A DNA stretch of 7,809 nucleotides. Origin: Caryophanales bacterium UBA1624. Lineage in GTDB: Bacteria > Bacillota_I > Bacilli_A > RFN20 > CAG-826. The stretch covers positions 1 to 7,809 of the forward strand of contig DCMK01000048.1 in assembly GCA_002321395.1 (NCBI GenBank), written 5' to 3'. Both the position numbers and the translations under genes were made by a program. The notes beneath the pieces were generated by a model, which searched no databases, had not been told where the DNA came from, and saw only the letters and a list, made by a program, of their open reading frames with translations. Shown here piece after piece: positions 6,131 to 7,809 of the stretch. The first letter of the stretch is position 1; the number at the start of each line of letters is the position of its first letter.

Positions 6131-6295
6131 GGGATGAAGGCGCTTTACTTCAAAAAGTACAAATCCATCGCCTTTTTATCCGGAGAAGGATCTTTCTTTG
6201 GCGTCCCCTTCAAAAGGCAACGCCTTCTTCATCCCCGCGGGAAGAGCGCGAAGCCGACGGGAAAAGGCGAATGCGTCTATACGACTTTTCCTTAA
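6131..6295. other. Convergent intergenic stretch with nested inverted repeats
   Basis: No confident gene lies here. GGGATGAA (6131-6138) and TTCATCCC (6228-6235) can close a stem. Inside it, AAGGCG (6137-6142) pairs with CGCCTT (6169-6174) around a TACTT-CAAA-AAGTA hairpin (6146-6159), ATCC/GGAT pair at 6178-6191, and GGCG/CGCC enclose CCTT-CAA-AAGG at 6200-6224. The 6137-6138 bases are shared between two stems, so not all form at once. A further 7-bp repeat GGAAAAG (6260-6266)/CTTTTCC (6285-6291) abuts the ROK stop. The stretch may be a long 3' UTR of the kinase mRNA, an unrecognised small RNA, or a small gene (see the 53-codon ORF). I match it to no known RNA family. Confidence 0.35.
6134..6295 (+). 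CDS. Possible 53-residue basic protein
   Basis: An ATG-to-TAA frame begins MKALYFKKYKSIAFL and is rich in Lys, Arg, Phe and Gly, with no membrane segment or known motif. Third codon positions are richer in G+C than the first and second, as in the other genes here, and its TAA is directly against the convergent stop of the ROK kinase. Against it, the only ribosome-binding-like GGGGAG (6115-6120) is 13 nt away and buried in the terminator hairpin, and the same bases contain several inverted repeats. I rate it less likely than not. Confidence 0.25.
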   Translation: MKALYFKKYKSIAFLSGEGSFFGVPFKRQRLLHPRGKSAKPTGKGECVYTTFP

Positions 6296-7258
6296 TCAGG
6301 AATTCCGCAAATTCTCAAAGCAAAGAGCGCCAGCGCCATAGATTCCGGCCTCGCTCCCCAAACACGAGATCAAAATCTGCGTTTTTGGGGGATTGTCTTT
6401 CAGCAAGCCATATCCATTGCGAGCAACGTAGCTCTCCACTTTCGCGCGGAGGTATTCCCCTTGCTTCGCGACCCCGCCACCCAAAATGATGGCTTCGGGC
6501 CGGAAGATATTACAGAAGTTCAAGCACCCTTCGCCTAAATAGAAAATGTAATTGTCGATGACTTCCTTCGCGGTTTGGTCGCCCATCTTTTCCGCTTGGA
6601 AGACGATGGCCCCATTCATTTTTTCGGGCTTGCTGCAAAATTCCCACATCTTCGATTCGGGATGATGGGCAATGGCCCACGCCGCGTCTTTGGTCAAGGC
6701 TCTGGCGGAAGCGTAGCATTCCAAGCAGCCTCTCCGCCCGCATTCGCATAGACGCCCATGGGCTTCCACGGACGAATGGCCGAGCTCCGCGCCCTTCCCT
6801 TCATTGCCCGAATAGATTTTCCCGTCTAAATAAAGCCCGGATCCAACCCCGGTCCCAAGCGTCAGGAAAACGACATTCCGGAAGTTCTTCCCGACGCCGA
6901 AATAGATTTCGCCCAACAAGGCGACGTTCGCGTCGTTTTCGATGAAGCAAGGCTTCCCATAACGCTCTCTCAGCAAAGAAACGATGGGGAAATCCTTCCA
7001 ATGGAGATTGGTCGCATAATCGCAGGTCCCTTTTTTGGGATTGATCCCGCCTGGGCAGCCAACCCCAATGCCGAGGAAGTCTTCCTCCGCGATCGAAAAG
7101 TTCTGATCGATCTGGCGGCAAAAGTCCTTCAAGGTCTCCTCTTGCTTTTTATTTTTGTCGACCAGCATCGTAATCCGCGGAGAGAGATGCCCGTCTTCGG
7201 ATACGAAAGAGGCTTTGATGGAAGTGCCTCCGATGTCGATTCCCAATGCGTATTTCAT
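6296..7258 (-). CDS. ROK-family glucokinase
   Basis: Cytoplasmic ATP-dependent sugar kinase, most likely converting glucose to glucose 6-phosphate. The length of 320 residues is typical. Motifs in order are the first phosphate loop DIGGTSIK (8-15), the sugar-binding and catalytic segment ENDAN (107-111) with general base D109, the second phosphate loop LGTGVGSG (134-141), and GAELGH (156-161). A zinc site follows, made of H161 and CxCGxxGCxE (C171, C173, C178, E180). ILGGGVAK (258-265) contributes to the nucleotide site. All active-site residues are intact. E158, H161 and E180 fit the sugar-binding set of ROK kinases that act on glucose, mannose or N-acetyl sugars, so specificity is inferred. 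It lacks the N-terminal DNA-binding domain of ROK repressors. A family 3 glycosidase gene ends 76 nt upstream on the same strand, supporting use of released glucose. The ATG has no Shine-Dalgarno sequence but a TATAAT 8 nt away. Confidence 0.93.
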   Translation of the reverse strand: MKYALGIDIGGTSIKASFVSEDGHLSPRITMLVDKNKKQEETLKDFCRQIDQNFSIAEEDFLGIGVGCPGGINPKKGTCDYATNLHWKDFPIVSLLRERYGKPCFIENDANVALLGEIYFGVGKNFRNVVFLTLGTGVGSGLYLDGKIYSGNEGKGAELGHSSVEAHGRLCECGRRGCLECYASARALTKDAAWAIAHHPESKMWEFCSKPEKMNGAIVFQAEKMGDQTAKEVIDNYIFYLGEGCLNFCNIFRPEAIILGGGVAKQGEYLRAKVESYVARNGYGLLKDNPPKTQILISCLGSEAGIYGAGALCFENLRNS

Positions 7259-7266
7259 GATTTCAC

Positions 7267-7272
7267 ATTATA
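7267..7272 (-). promoter_or_regulatory. Consensus -10 box of the ROK kinase, near-leaderless
   Basis: TATAAT is a perfect -10 and lies 8 nt before the kinase ATG, so transcription should start within 0-2 nt of the start codon. No clear -35 is present; a T-run occupies that position. The 76-nt gap (7259-7334) has no good terminator for the glycosidase gene, so read-through is also possible. Confidence 0.55.
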
Positions 7273-7334
7273 CGAAAATGCAAATCCGAAAAAAGCGAGA
7301 GGGCGAGTTTTGGCGAATAAGGAAAAGTTGTTGA

Positions 7335-7809
7335 TTAATCTTGATGAATTCCGAGAAGGAAAGCAAAAATCCCGGAGACGAAATGCCCGTTGGCCAAGTC
7401 GCGCAGCAAGTAAGAATATTTGATCCCCAGCCCCGACATGATCACGTTGCGAAGAGGAGTCTGTTCAAAGAAAGCTTTGTCGCTTTCATGCCCCGGGTCG
7501 TTCAGGTGGGCCTTCTTGGCGGCAACGGAGAAGATTTGCCGCCCAATCCACGTCCTCGAGATATCGGAGAAAGTGGAGTTGAGGTTGTAGGGTTTGCTCT
7601 TTGGGTCGCGTTCCATCGCGATGGGTCGGCCGTAAAGGGCCTCGAAATCATTATCAAACTGCAAGAAGCCATCTTTGGTCGGGGAATAGTACGTCGGCAT
7701 TTTGAGCCTTTGCGATTGGACAACGTCGTCCGAGACGATTTGAATTTCTTCCGCCAGCACGATTTCCTGACAGGATTCGCCGACTTCAATGGCGACCTTC
7801 CCCGCCTTC
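7335..7809 (-). CDS. Glycoside hydrolase family 3 (beta-glucosidase-like), C-terminal part
   Basis: The frame is open to the right edge of the window, so only the last 157 codons are seen; a GTG at 7760 is an internal Val and not a start. The first visible residues, VAIEVGESCQEIVLAEEIQI, match the end of the fibronectin III-like domain that closes family 3 glycosidases (usual pattern xVGxSSxDIxL). Then come FEALYGRPIA, a stretch LNSTFSDISRTWIGRQ, TPLRNVIMSGLG and a hydrophobic tail ending LLGIHQD. This resembles the extra ~120-residue C-terminal extension of long Firmicutes family 3 beta-glucosidases. The catalytic (beta/alpha)8 and alpha/beta sandwich domains, with the nucleophile Asp, lie outside the window, so the substrate cannot be judged. 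The downstream ROK glucokinase makes beta-glucosides plausible. The motif resemblance is from memory of the family, hence moderate confidence. Confidence 0.7.
   Translation of the reverse strand, partial: KAGKVAIEVGESCQEIVLAEEIQIVSDDVVQSQRLKMPTYYSPTKDGFLQFDNDFEALYGRPIAMERDPKSKPYNLNSTFSDISRTWIGRQIFSVAAKKAHLNDPGHESDKAFFEQTPLRNVIMSGLGIKYSYLLRDLANGHFVSGIFAFLLGIHQD

Noticed and set aside
6131..6295. tmRNA, 6S, SRP or RNase P RNA
   Set aside because: No recognisable conserved core of any of these was found on either strand.
6049..6489. 146-codon plus-strand frame over the intergenic region and ROK 3' end
   Set aside because: More than a third is antisense to the conserved C-terminal part of the ROK kinase, and the rest runs through the terminator hairpin.
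7283..7320. Terminator between the glycosidase and kinase genes
   Set aside because: The T-run is preceded by a direct repeat CTCGC-CCT-CTCGC, not a stable inverted repeat.
1..7809. Mycoplasma-type code (TGA as Trp)
   Set aside because: TGA ends most genes at family-typical lengths and forms ATGA overlaps, and Trp positions are TGG.

Overview
The window looks like chromosomal DNA of a Gram-positive, Firmicutes/Bacilli-type bacterium of moderate GC content, possibly an uncultured gut or rumen relative of the Erysipelotrichia/Mollicutes-side Bacilli. The evidence is a lipoprotein-type M6 metallopeptidase, a CDF transporter of the long Firmicutes type, a PAQR/hemolysin III protein, a ROK glucokinase, very tight gene packing and purine-rich ribosome binding sites. 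TGA is the stop codon of most genes here, often inside short overlaps, so the standard bacterial code applies and the mycoplasma code does not. The taxonomic placement is inference. I see no rRNA, tRNA, CRISPR array, insertion sequence or phage gene.

Positions 1-4681 hold one dense minus-strand gene train. In transcription order it is a hemolysin III/PAQR membrane protein, an M6-type metallopeptidase lipoprotein, SmpB (trans-translation), a divergent FolC/Mur-ligase family enzyme, a 54-residue single-span membrane protein and a NUDIX hydrolase. Gaps run from 25 nt down to a 4-nt ATGA overlap. A good sigma-70-like promoter lies upstream of the first gene, so all six could form one operon.

Positions 4682-4802 are a divergent intergenic region. 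It contains the minus-strand promoter, a duplicated 9-mer around it, an A+T-rich dyad and a plus-strand promoter whose -10 box ends 7 nt before the start of a CDF-family metal transporter (4803-5996). That transporter has a DxxxN/DxxxD metal site and a second C-terminal domain, which points to manganese rather than zinc export.

Positions 5997-6295 lie between the convergent transporter and kinase genes. They contain a probable bidirectional terminator, then a stretch that can be read either as a 53-codon plus-strand ORF or as a multi-branched RNA fold. Neither is proven.

Positions 6296-7809 hold a ROK-family sugar kinase and, upstream of it on the same strand, the C-terminal part of a family 3 glycoside hydrolase cut by the window edge. 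Together they suggest beta-glucoside hydrolysis followed by glucose phosphorylation. The kinase has a perfect TATAAT box 8 nt before its ATG and no ribosome binding site. With the CDF gene and perhaps the peptidase gene, it suggests leaderless transcripts.

Most of the window is ordinary accessory and housekeeping content. I do not see a convincing new multi-gene system. The best leads are the FolC-like enzyme with altered active-site motifs and its coupled mini membrane protein, the leaderless promoters, and the 6083-6295 intergenic element.
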